Assembly: GCF_003001815.1 (NCBI RefSeq)
Contig: NZ_PVMZ01000024.1
Location: 62,001 to 126,000 of the forward strand
Length of the DNA stretch: 64,000 nucleotides
Reading direction: 5' to 3'
From: Actinoplanes italicus
GTDB lineage: Bacteria; Actinomycetota; Actinomycetes; Mycobacteriales; Micromonosporaceae
Shown: piece after piece, positions 8,409-16,672 of the stretch
How positions within the stretch are numbered: position 1 is the first letter of the stretch
Layout: every line of letters starts with the position of its first letter
Position numbers and translations under genes: made by a program
Notes under the pieces: generated by a model
Seen by the model: the letters and a program-made list of their open reading frames with translations, nothing else
Databases searched by the model: none
What the model was told of the DNA's origin: nothing

Positions 8409-9158
8409 CGGCCACGCAGCGCTGACCAGGGCGGGGAGCACGGTGGCAGCGGTACCGGTCAGGTTGAATGCGGCGACCGCGTCCAGCGGGGTGGGCTGCG
8501 GGTTCACCTGGATGACGGTCGCGCCGAACTTCGCCGCCACCACCGGGATGTCCGCGGCCGGGTAGACCAGGCCCGACGTGCCGATCGTCAGCAGCACGTC
8601 GCACTCGGTCGCCGCCTGCACCGCGGCCTCCAGCGGCTCGGCCGGCAGCGCCTCGCCGAACCAGACGACGCCCGGCCGGATCGGGCCGCCGCAGTGCTCG
8701 CAGCGGGGCGGGGCCAGGCGGCGGCCCTCCTCGGGCGCCGCCTCACGGCTCGGCTCCGCCGGCCGGGAGCAGGTCGCGCAGCGCGGGGTGAACAGGCTGC
8801 CGTGCAGGTGGATCGGCGCGGTCGAACCGGCCTGCTCGTGCAGGTCGTCGACGTTCTGCGTGATCACGACGGTGTGCGGGGCGTGTGCCTCGATCGCGGC
8901 GACCGCCTCGTGGCCGGGGTTCGGAGCGACCCGCAGTGCCAGGGAACGGCGCCACTCGTACCAGCCCCAGACCAGATCGGGGTCGTCCTCGAAGGCCTGC
9001 GGGGTGGCCAGTGCCTGGGCGTCGAACCGCTCCCAGAGGCCGGTCAGCGCGTCCCGGAAGGTGGGCACGCCACTCTCCGCCGACATGCCGGCCCCGGTGA
9101 ACACCACCACCCTGCCCGCCCCGGCCAGCGCCTTCGCCGCGTCACGCACGTCCACCAT
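8400..9158 (-). CDS. cobB: NAD-dependent protein deacylase (sirtuin, CobB-like)
   Basis: A 252-residue sirtuin. GAGMSAESGVPTFRD near residues 22-36 binds NAD, TQNVDDLHEQAG contains the catalytic-loop residues, and HLHGSL carries the general-base His. A four-Cys zinc site is formed by CATC and CEHC, and GTSGLVYPA closes the Rossmann site. The ATG at 9158 has a GGGGGAG ribosome-binding site 4 nt away, preferred over a longer start at 9197. It removes acyl groups from lysines, classically reactivating acyl-CoA synthetases; several such ligases are encoded in this window, though a link is only inference. Its stop codon lies inside the 39-bp palindrome. Confidence 0.92.
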   Translation of the reverse strand: MVDVRDAAKALAGAGRVVVFTGAGMSAESGVPTFRDALTGLWERFDAQALATPQAFEDDPDLVWGWYEWRRSLALRVAPNPGHEAVAAIEAHAPHTVVITQNVDDLHEQAGSTAPIHLHGSLFTPRCATCSRPAEPSREAAPEEGRRLAPPRCEHCGGPIRPGVVWFGEALPAEPLEAAVQAATECDVLLTIGTSGLVYPAADIPVVAAKFGATVIQVNPQPTPLDAVAAFNLTGTAATVLPALVSAAWPLS

Positions 9159-9245
9159 GTCGCTCCCCCGTTCGGTGTCGGACGTATCCAACCGCACCCA
9201 CGAGCGTCACAGAAACGAATTGGCCCCCTGGTCGTTGGAGGTGCT

Positions 9246-9452
9246 GTGCCGTTACTCCCCGGTGAACGAGCCCGCCGCCGCCTGCGTCACGCGGGGGACC
9301 GTCTGCTGACCGCCGTCGGCGACTGGACCGCGCCCAGCGAACGGCCCTCCTCCTACGACGAGAACAGCATGAGCACCCTGGTCCGGACCGTCACGGCGGT
9401 GGCCGGGGCGGTGTTCCTGCTGGCCATGCTGCTCATCTGGTTGCTGCGCTGA
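9246..9452 (+). CDS. Small C-terminally anchored membrane protein
   Basis: A 68-residue ORF starting at GTG 9246, 4 nt after a GGAGG at 9237-9241. The N-terminal 45 residues are charged (RARRRLRHAGDRLL, then a Pro/Ser/Glu stretch), and the C-terminus is one hydrophobic helix (AVAGAVFLLAMLLIWLLR). This is the topology of a tail-anchored protein. No family recognised. Its last 20 bases overlap the convergent hydrolase gene. Divergent from the sirtuin. Confidence 0.6.
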   Translation: MPLLPGERARRRLRHAGDRLLTAVGDWTAPSERPSSYDENSMSTLVRTVTAVAGAVFLLAMLLIWLLR

Positions 9453-10221
9453 GCACGGCCGCCGCGCAGGACTCCGGGTCGTCGGCGAACGGCAGGTGAC
9501 CGCAACCCTTGAGGGTGATGTGCCGGGCGGACGGGAGCACGGTCCGGGCGCGGCGCGACTGCGGGAACGGGAGCACGGCGTCGCGGGTGCCCCAGGCGAT
9601 CGTGACCGGGGTACCCGTCTGCTCGTACCGCCAGGGGGGTAGATCGCCGAAGGCGTCCCGTGCCGCCGCGAAGCCGGGAGCGCCGGCGAGAGCGCGTGCC
9701 GCCGCGACGGCCCCGGCCGGGTCGAGGCGGCGCGGGCGGGCGTAGAAGAGCGAGCAGAACGCGGCCCGCCCGAGGTTCGACGCCATGATGCCCGGGAGGC
9801 GGGCGTCGAGGCGGCCGGCGGCGACCCGGGCCGCCGTGACGACACCCTGGCACCAGCGGCGGCCCGCTCCGCTCCAGAAGCCGATCGGCGCGAACGCGGT
9901 GACCGCGCGGGCGCGCCCGCGGCGGCCGAGTTCGAGGGCGATGCCGCCGCCCAGCGAGCTGCCGGCCACCTCGGGATTCTCGACGCCGAGCGAATCGAGG
10001 AAGCGCTCGACCTGGTCGGCGAGGTGGGCCACCGAACCGGCGTGCGGCACGGGTTCCCACAGCGGTGACTCGCCGAAGCCGGGCAGGTCGAGGGCGATCA
10101 CGTCACGGTGGCTGGCCAGCGTCGCGACGATCGGCGCCCACACCTGGCGGTGGCTGCCCAGGCCGTGGATCAGCACCAGCGGCGGGCCGGATCCGCGGCG
10201 TTCATGGGCCAGCTCGGTCAT
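9433..10221 (-). CDS. Alpha/beta hydrolase
   Basis: A 262-residue alpha/beta-hydrolase fold protein. LIHGLGSH forms the oxyanion region, the nucleophile elbow is GSSLGG near residue 92, the acid is in AWGTRDAVLPF and the catalytic His in GCGHLPFADDPE. Size and motifs match the esterase/lyase group; the substrate cannot be assigned. It is divergent from the GMC oxidase and monooxygenase operon, so it could act on the lactone or ester made by the monooxygenase, but that is inference from position only. Confidence 0.87.
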   Translation of the reverse strand: MTELAHERRGSGPPLVLIHGLGSHRQVWAPIVATLASHRDVIALDLPGFGESPLWEPVPHAGSVAHLADQVERFLDSLGVENPEVAGSSLGGGIALELGRRGRARAVTAFAPIGFWSGAGRRWCQGVVTAARVAAGRLDARLPGIMASNLGRAAFCSLFYARPRRLDPAGAVAAARALAGAPGFAAARDAFGDLPPWRYEQTGTPVTIAWGTRDAVLPFPQSRRARTVLPSARHITLKGCGHLPFADDPESCAAAVLSAATR

Positions 10222-10240
10222 CCGTCATTTATGAGACCGA

Positions 10241-10256
10241 TTCGCGCTTAGCGCAA
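10241..10256. promoter_or_regulatory. Inverted repeat in hydrolase/GMC oxidase intergenic region
   Basis: GCGCT-T-AGCGC sits at the centre of TTCGCGCTTAGCGCAA in the 88-bp divergent region, about 20 bp from the hydrolase start. A TTGACA follows at 10274-10279 in the orientation of the oxidase. It may be an operator for an unlinked regulator; no local regulator gene is present. Confidence 0.35.
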
Positions 10257-10309
10257 GACCTGGAAGTCCGTTGTTGACATGTTGCCAATAACGATGTGAT
10301 GGTACGGCG

Positions 10310-11968
10310 ATGTCGTACGACTACGACGTCCTCGTCATCGGCTCCGGGTTCGGTGGCAGCGTGACCGCGCTGCGCCTGACCGAGAAGGGCTATCGCGTCG
10401 GCGTCCTCGAAGCGGGTCGCCGGTTCACCGACGAGCAGTTCGCCAAGACGTCCTGGCGGCTGCGCGACTACATCTGGGCGCCCGCGCTCGGTTGCTACGG
10501 CATCCTGCGGCTCACCCTGCTGCGCGACGTGATGATCATGTCCGGGGTGGGCGTCGGCGGCGGGTCGCTCGGCTACGCCTGCACCCTCTACGAGCCGCCG
10601 GACGCGTTCTACGCCGACCCGCAGTGGTCGGGCGTGACCGACTGGAAGACCGAGCTGGCCCCCTACTACGACCAGGCCAAACGCATGCTCGGGGTGACCG
10701 TCAACCCGGTCGCCACCGCCTCCGACCAAGCGCTCAAAGCGGTCGCCGAGGACATGGGCGTGGGCCACACGTTCCGCCACACGCCGGTCGGGGTGCTGTT
10801 CGGCGACGAGCCCGGTGTCGCCACGGCGGACCCGTTCTTCGGCGGCGCCGGGCCCGAGCGCCGCACCTGCACGCTGTGCGGGTCGTGCATGACCGGCTGC
10901 CGCGGCAACGCGAAGAACACACTGGTCAAGAACTACCTGTACCTGGCCGAGAAGGCCGGCGCCGTGGTGCACGAGCGGACCACGGTCAAGACCGTGCGCC
11001 CGCTGCCGGACGGCGGCTACGCCGTCGACACCCGGGGACGCGTGTTCACCGCCGAGCAGGTCGTCTTCTCCGGCGGCGCGCTCGGCAGCCAGCGGCTGCT
11101 GCACCGGATGCGCGACCGGGGACACCTGCCGCACGTCTCGCCGCGGCTGGGTGAGCTCAGCCGTACCAACTCCGAATCGATCCTCGGCGCCCGCACCCGC
11201 CGCAGAGACCGCGACTACACGCACGGCGTCGCGATCACCTCGTCCATCCACCCCGACCCGGTCACCCACGTCGAACCGGTCCGGTACGGCCCCGGCAGCA
11301 ACCTGCTGGCCCTGCTCGCGACCGTCCTCGTCGACGAGGGCCGCCCCCGCTGGTGGCACGCGCTCAAGACCCTCGCCCGGGCCGGTCGTGACCTGCGGCT
11401 CTACACGTCCCCGCGGAACTGGTCGAAGGAGACGATCGTCCTGCTGGCCATGCAGCCGCTCGACAACTCGATCACCGTGCACACCCGCCGCGGGCTGTTC
11501 GGCCGGCGGATCACCAGCAGACCCGGCATCGGCGAACCCAACCCAGTGTGGGTGCCGGCCGCCCACGACGTCGCGCGGCGGGTCGCGGCCGAGATCGACG
11601 GGGTGGCCACCGGCGCGTTCACCGAGATCGTCAACCGGCCGGTGACCGGGCACTTCATCGGCGGCTGCGCCATCGGCGACTCCCCGGAGACGGGCGTCGT
11701 CGACCCGTACCACCGGCTCTTCGGTCATCCCGGCCTGCACGTCATCGACGGCTCGACCGTCGCCGCCAACCTGGGCGTCAATCCGTCCCTGACCATCACC
11801 GCCCTCGCCGAGCGGGCAGTCGCGCTGTGGCCCAACAAAGGCGACGCCGATTCGCGGCCATCCATGAATGACGGCTACACGCCGGTCGAGCCGGTGGCGC
11901 CGCGTGAACCGGTCGTGCCCGCCACCGCGCCCGCGGCACTACGACTGACCATCGGAAGGCGACCATGA
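10310..11968 (+). CDS. choD: GMC-family FAD oxidoreductase, ChoD-type putative cholesterol oxidase
   Basis: A 552-residue flavoprotein starting SYDYDVLVIGSGFGG with the FAD loop at residues 11-16, GVGVGGGSL further on, a Cys-rich CTLCGSCMTGC around 187-197 followed by KNTLVKNYL, and a C-terminal GGCAIGD with a conserved VDPYHRLFGHPGLHV block. Throughout it closely resembles what I recall of mycobacterial ChoD (Rv3409c type), whose true physiological substrate is debated. It likely oxidises a sterol or other hydroxylated lipid. The next gene overlaps by 4 nt (ATGA), indicating co-expression with the flavin monooxygenase. Confidence 0.88.
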   Translation: MSYDYDVLVIGSGFGGSVTALRLTEKGYRVGVLEAGRRFTDEQFAKTSWRLRDYIWAPALGCYGILRLTLLRDVMIMSGVGVGGGSLGYACTLYEPPDAFYADPQWSGVTDWKTELAPYYDQAKRMLGVTVNPVATASDQALKAVAEDMGVGHTFRHTPVGVLFGDEPGVATADPFFGGAGPERRTCTLCGSCMTGCRGNAKNTLVKNYLYLAEKAGAVVHERTTVKTVRPLPDGGYAVDTRGRVFTAEQVVFSGGALGSQRLLHRMRDRGHLPHVSPRLGELSRTNSESILGARTRRRDRDYTHGVAITSSIHPDPVTHVEPVRYGPGSNLLALLATVLVDEGRPRWWHALKTLARAGRDLRLYTSPRNWSKETIVLLAMQPLDNSITVHTRRGLFGRRITSRPGIGEPNPVWVPAAHDVARRVAAEIDGVATGAFTEIVNRPVTGHFIGGCAIGDSPETGVVDPYHRLFGHPGLHVIDGSTVAANLGVNPSLTITALAERAVALWPNKGDADSRPSMNDGYTPVEPVAPREPVVPATAPAALRLTIGRRP

Positions 11969-13416
11969 CCAGGATCGCGATCATCGGGGCCGGGTTCGGC
12001 GGGGTGGCGGTCGCCGCCGAGCTGCTCAAGGCCGGGTTCACGGACATCGTGGTCCTGGAGAAGGCCGACCGGATCGGGGGCGTGTGGCGCGACAACACCT
12101 ATCCGGGGTGCGCGTGTGACGTACCGGCGCCACTGTATTCCTACTCGTTCGCGATGAACCCCAGCTGGTCCCGGCGCTATCCGCCGCACGACGAGATCCT
12201 CGCCTACCTGGCAGACGTGGCCGAGAGATCGGGTGTCTCACCCCTGGTGCGCTTCGGTGCGGAGGTGACGTCGGCCCGCTGGACCGGTGACCTGTGGGAG
12301 ATCGCGCTGGCCGGTGGTGAGGGGCTCGAAGCAGACGTCCTCATCCCGGCCGTCGGCCAGCTGTCCCGGCCGTCGATCCCGTCCCTGCCCGGCGCCGACA
12401 CGTTCGCCGGAGTCGCCGTCCACACGGCCCACTGGACGCCGGACATTCCGATCGACGGCAGCCGGGTCGCGGTCGTCGGCACCGGTGCGAGCGCCATCCA
12501 GCTGGTGCCCGCCATCGCCGGGCAGGCCGCTCACATCGACGTCTACCAGCGCACCGCTCCCTGGACGGTGCCCAAACCGGACCGTCGCTACAGCCGGTTC
12601 CGTAAGTCCGCGTACCGCAGGATCCCGGCCTTGATGTTGCTCTCCCGCGCCGCCACCTGGGGACTCACTCTGGTCCCCGGGGCCGCGCTCAGCGGCAACC
12701 GCGCGGCGAACGCGTTCATCCGCGCGTACTCCTGGGTGCAGCGCCGCTGGCAGATCCGCGATCCCGAGCTGCGCGCCAAGGTGACCCCCGACGAGGCGAT
12801 GGGCTGCAAGCGGCTGCTGTTCACCAACGCCTGGCTGCCCACTCTGGCGCGTCCCGACGTCGACCTGATCACCGAGAAGATCGTCGCCGTCACCCCGACC
12901 GGCATCCGCACCGCCGACGGCGTCGACCACCCGTGCGACGTCCTCGTCTACGGCACCGGCTTCGCCGCCACCGAGTTCCTGGTCCCGATCGAGGTCACCA
13001 GCCACGACGGTCACCGCCTCAATCGCCTCGCCGACGAGTGGCGCGACGGCGCGCACGCGTACCTCGGCCTGGCGGTCCCCGGCTTCCCGAACATGTTCCT
13101 GGTCTACGGCCCCAACACGAACACCGGCAACACCTCGGTCATCTACTTCCACGAGGCCCAGGCCCGGTGGATCACTCAGGCGGTGCGTGCGGTCGAGGCA
13201 GGAGACATTCTGGCGGTACGGCCGGACGTGGCGGCCACCTACGACGGCGAGATCCAGTCCCGCCTGGCCGGAAGCGTGTGGACGACGTGCCAGAGCTGGT
13301 ACCGCAACGCCACCGGCCGCGTCGTGACCAACTGGCCGGGCAAGGCCAAGGAGTACCGCCGCCGGACCGCCACCCTCAACCGCGCCGACTTCGTCCCGGG
13401 TGGGACGCGAGGCTGA
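11965..13416 (+). CDS. Flavin-containing monooxygenase, Baeyer-Villiger-like
   Basis: A 483-residue class B monooxygenase. The FAD loop GAGFGG is at residues 8-13, the NADPH loop GTGASAIQ near 172, and FAGVAVHTAHW near 147-157 matches the Baeyer-Villiger fingerprint FxGxxxHxxxW, followed here by Thr rather than the usual Pro or Asp. It would insert oxygen next to a ketone using NADPH and O2. Translationally coupled to the ChoD-like oxidase, whose ketone product it could process. Its stop directly abuts that of the convergent CrtI-like gene. Confidence 0.87.
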   Translation: MTRIAIIGAGFGGVAVAAELLKAGFTDIVVLEKADRIGGVWRDNTYPGCACDVPAPLYSYSFAMNPSWSRRYPPHDEILAYLADVAERSGVSPLVRFGAEVTSARWTGDLWEIALAGGEGLEADVLIPAVGQLSRPSIPSLPGADTFAGVAVHTAHWTPDIPIDGSRVAVVGTGASAIQLVPAIAGQAAHIDVYQRTAPWTVPKPDRRYSRFRKSAYRRIPALMLLSRAATWGLTLVPGAALSGNRAANAFIRAYSWVQRRWQIRDPELRAKVTPDEAMGCKRLLFTNAWLPTLARPDVDLITEKIVAVTPTGIRTADGVDHPCDVLVYGTGFAATEFLVPIEVTSHDGHRLNRLADEWRDGAHAYLGLAVPGFPNMFLVYGPNTNTGNTSVIYFHEAQARWITQAVRAVEAGDILAVRPDVAATYDGEIQSRLAGSVWTTCQSWYRNATGRVVTNWPGKAKEYRRRTATLNRADFVPGGTRG

Positions 13417-14898
13417 TCAGGCGGACGCGAGTTGTGGGCGGAGGGTCCGCAACAGGTCGAACGGGTCGGTGTGGACGCCGAAGCGGGTGCGTAGGGCGCG
13501 GGTCGCGGCGTGCACGCCGGCCATGCCGTGTACGCCCTGGCCCGGCGGTGTGGAGGCGCTGCAGAGGTAGACGCCGGGCAGTGGGGTCTCGTACGGGTTC
13601 CAGCGCGGCGCCGGGCGCAGCAGCAGTTGCCGCAGGGTGGTCGCGCCCCCGGAGATGTCGCCGCCGATGTAGTTGGCGTTGCGGGCCTCCTCGGCGGTGG
13701 CGGTCGACACGTGCTGGGCCAGGATCAGGTCGCGGAAGCCGGGGGCGAAGCGTTCCACCTGGGCGATCACGAGGTCGCTGACGTCGCGTACGGAGCCGTT
13801 GGGCACGTGGGCGTACGTCCAGAAGGTCTGCTTGCCGTCGGGTGCGCGGCCGGTGTCGACTACGCCGGGCTGGACGGCCAGCACGTACGGCCTCGGGTGA
13901 TGCCGACCGGCGGCGACGGCCTCCTCGGCGGCGATCGCCTCGGCCCGGGTGCCGACCAGGTGCAGGGTTCCGGCCCGGTGGCAGTCGGGCGCCGTCCACG
14001 GGACCGGGCCGGACAGTGCGAAGTCGACCTTGCAGACGGCGCCGCCGTGACGGAAGCGGCGCAGCTGGTCGGCGTATCGCGGGGGCAGCTGCGTCCCGGC
14101 GATGCGCAGCAGCTCACCGGGTGCGGTGTCGAACAGGACGGCCCGCGCCTCCGGCAGCTGGGCCAGGGTGTCGACCCGGTGCCCGGTGACGATGCGGCCG
14201 CCGTGGGCGGTCAGGGCGGTGGCCATGGCGTCGGCGATGGCCGCGCTGCCGCCGCGGGGCAGCGGCCAGCCGACGGCGTGCCCGAGCGTCGCCAGGACCA
14301 GGCCGGCGCCGACCGCGGCCGGGGCGCGGGGCGAGGCGATGGCGTGCGCGTTGACGCCGGCCAGCATCGCCGGGGCGACCGGCTCACGGAAGCGGGCCCG
14401 GCTCAGCGGTGTGGACTGTTCGGCCATCCGCACGCCGAGCCACAGGGCGCCCGCCGGGTGGTGGGGGACGCCGCGCAGATCCGACATGACGGTGTCGATC
14501 AGCGACGACCAGCGGCTGACCAGCGGGGCGAGCAGGGCACGCCAGGCGGGGCCGTCGGATCCCAGTCCGGCGGCGGTACGGTCGAGGTCGCGCCAGGCGA
14601 TGCCGGCCCGGCCGCCGTCCAGCGGATGCGCGTACGAGACCTCCGGGTGCAGCAGTTCGACGCCGTGACGTGCCAGGTCGAACGCGGCGAAGAACGGGGA
14701 CGCCACGGCCATCGGGTGGACCGCCGAGCAGACGTCGTGCCGGAAGCCGGGCAGGGTCAGTTCCTCGGTACGGGTGCCGCCGCCGTAGGTGTCGGCGGCC
14801 TCGTGCACCTCGACCTCCAGCCCGGCGGCGGCCAGGACCAGTGCCGCGGCCAGCCCGTTCGGCCCGGAGCCCACCACCACCGCGTCCACGGTCGTCAT
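13417..14898 (-). CDS. NAD(P)/FAD-dependent oxidoreductase, phytoene-desaturase-like
   Basis: A 493-residue flavoprotein with VVVGSGPNGLAAALVLA at the N-terminus, then YGGGTRTEELTLPGF and a C-terminal GVYLCSASTPPGQGVHGMAG that closes the FAD site. This matches the CrtI/PYROXD2-like group. No carotenoid genes are nearby, so a carotenoid role is not supported. Ends at the base next to the monooxygenase stop on the other strand. Confidence 0.85.
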   Translation of the reverse strand: MTTVDAVVVGSGPNGLAAALVLAAAGLEVEVHEAADTYGGGTRTEELTLPGFRHDVCSAVHPMAVASPFFAAFDLARHGVELLHPEVSYAHPLDGGRAGIAWRDLDRTAAGLGSDGPAWRALLAPLVSRWSSLIDTVMSDLRGVPHHPAGALWLGVRMAEQSTPLSRARFREPVAPAMLAGVNAHAIASPRAPAAVGAGLVLATLGHAVGWPLPRGGSAAIADAMATALTAHGGRIVTGHRVDTLAQLPEARAVLFDTAPGELLRIAGTQLPPRYADQLRRFRHGGAVCKVDFALSGPVPWTAPDCHRAGTLHLVGTRAEAIAAEEAVAAGRHHPRPYVLAVQPGVVDTGRAPDGKQTFWTYAHVPNGSVRDVSDLVIAQVERFAPGFRDLILAQHVSTATAEEARNANYIGGDISGGATTLRQLLLRPAPRWNPYETPLPGVYLCSASTPPGQGVHGMAGVHAATRALRTRFGVHTDPFDLLRTLRPQLASA

Positions 14899-14980
14899 GA
14901 TCCCGCTCCCTCCGCCGCGGCCCCGGTGGCCGCTGTGATGATCAACGGGCCGGGGCGATCGGAGGTGCGGGCCGGCGGCC

Positions 14981-16672
14981 TCACACGGCGGTTCGGGTGC
15001 CGGTGGGCAGGCCTGGGAGGGTCGGGATGACGTCCGGCGGTTGCGGGCGGTTCAGGCCGAACCCCTGCAGCAGGTCGACACCAGCCGCGGCCAGGCCGGA
15101 CGCGGTGGGCTCGTCCTCGACACCCTCGGCGACCACGGTCAGGCCGAGCGCCTTCGCGATCGCGATCACCGAGTGGATGATCGTGGCGTGCGCGGGGGAG
15201 TCGAGCATCCGCATCACGAACGACCGGTCGATCTTCAGCTCGTCGATCGGCAGCCTGGGGAGCAGCCCGAGCGAGGTGTAGCCGGTGCCGAAGTCGTCGA
15301 TCGCCACCCGTACGCCCCGCGAGCGCAGCTCGGCAAGCTGTGCCGCCACCTGCTCCTGCCGGGTGAGCACCGCCGTCTCGGTGATCTCCACGGTGAGCAT
15401 CGACGCCGGCACCCCCTCCAGGTCGAGCAGGGTGAGGATGGTCCCGACCGCCCGGTCCTGCGCCAGGTAGGCGGCCGGCAGGTTGACCGACACCGGCAGG
15501 TGGTGGCCCTGGCCGTGCCAGACCGCGGCCTGCCGCAGCGCCTCGGCGAGCACCCAGTCGGTGAGTTCGAGGATGACGTCGGAGCGTTCGGCGTCGGGCA
15601 GGAAGACACCCGGCGGCAGCAGGCCACGTTGCGGGTGCTGCCAGCGCACCAGCGCCTCGGTGCCGTGCATCGTCCGGCTGTTCGCCTCGTGCAGCGGCTG
15701 GTAGTGCAGCCGCAGGTTGCCGGTCCGCAGGCCGGCGCGCAGCTCGGTCAGCTGCCGCAGGTCGACCCGCTGGTTGGTGTCGAGGCTCGGGGTCCACTCG
15801 ACGACGCCGGTGCGCTCGTGCTTGGCCCGTCGCATCGCGGCCGCGGCCCGGCGCATCAGCACCGTGACGTCGTGGTGGTCGGCGTGGCTGATCCCGATGC
15901 TGGCCTCGACGCTGATCGGCAGGCCGTCGATCGGGTGCGGGCCCTGGATTCCGGCGGCCAGGCGGCGGCCGGCGCTCTGCGGTGTCTGTCCGGCCGGCAG
16001 CTCGGAGAGCAGCACCACGAACTGGTCGCCGTCGAGCCGGGCGGCCAGGTTGCCGGGGCCGAGGGCGCCGCTCAGCGCGGTCGCGACCCGGTGCAGCAGC
16101 GTGTCGGCGCCATGGTGGCCGAGTACGTCGTTGGCGTCCTGGAACCGGTCCAGGCCCAGGTGGACGACCGCGATCAGATTGCCGGCGTCGATCCGCCGCT
16201 GGCCCTCGGCCTGGGCGGTGGCCCGGTTCGGCAGCCCGGTGAGCTGGTCGGTCCGGGACAGCTTGGCGAACCGGCCCGCCATGGCGGCGAGCAGGTCGAC
16301 GATGGGCGCGATGCCGTGCCGGCCGTCGGGCCACGAGACCAGGACCGGTTCGTCGCGTTCGGCGGCCGGGCGGGCCAGCGCGGCCTCGGCGGCCACGTCG
16401 ATGTCGGTGTCGGCGGGCAGTTCCAGGGTCGTTCCGCCGACCAGCTCACCGGCGGTGCGGGGGAGCGCCGGGACGCCGCGGAGCCGGTCGACGGCCGCCC
16501 GGCTGAGCAGCCGGTGCCCGCCACCGGACTCGATGATCGCGCCGGGTGCGAGGCTGTCGGCGGCCAGCCCGGCCTCGATCTCGCGTAGCGCGGTCGAGGC
16601 CGGCAGCGGCTTCATCGGGATGCCGATCTCGCCGAGCTTGCGGGGCAGGCGAGGGCCGGCCGGGGCGGTCAT
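14981..16672 (-). CDS. c-di-GMP phosphodiesterase with degenerate GGDEF domain
   Basis: A 563-residue cytoplasmic protein. Residues 1-150 may be a CBS-like sensory region (tentative). The GGDEF position reads LDGDQF near residue 213, so cyclase activity is unlikely. The EAL domain looks intact: EAL at 339-341, VEITET, IDDFGTGYTS, LKIDRSF, VAEGVEDE and LLQGFGL. It therefore probably hydrolyses c-di-GMP. The ATG at 16672 overlaps the stop of the PAS protein (ATGA), so the two are translationally coupled and probably form a split sensor and effector. Confidence 0.9.
   Translation of the reverse strand: MTAPAGPRLPRKLGEIGIPMKPLPASTALREIEAGLAADSLAPGAIIESGGGHRLLSRAAVDRLRGVPALPRTAGELVGGTTLELPADTDIDVAAEAALARPAAERDEPVLVSWPDGRHGIAPIVDLLAAMAGRFAKLSRTDQLTGLPNRATAQAEGQRRIDAGNLIAVVHLGLDRFQDANDVLGHHGADTLLHRVATALSGALGPGNLAARLDGDQFVVLLSELPAGQTPQSAGRRLAAGIQGPHPIDGLPISVEASIGISHADHHDVTVLMRRAAAAMRRAKHERTGVVEWTPSLDTNQRVDLRQLTELRAGLRTGNLRLHYQPLHEANSRTMHGTEALVRWQHPQRGLLPPGVFLPDAERSDVILELTDWVLAEALRQAAVWHGQGHHLPVSVNLPAAYLAQDRAVGTILTLLDLEGVPASMLTVEITETAVLTRQEQVAAQLAELRSRGVRVAIDDFGTGYTSLGLLPRLPIDELKIDRSFVMRMLDSPAHATIIHSVIAIAKALGLTVVAEGVEDEPTASGLAAAGVDLLQGFGLNRPQPPDVIPTLPGLPTGTRTAV

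Noticed and set aside
13417..14898. Carotenoid biosynthesis gene (phytoene desaturase)
   Set aside because: The sequence is only broadly CrtI-like and no phytoene synthase, GGPP synthase or cyclase gene is nearby.
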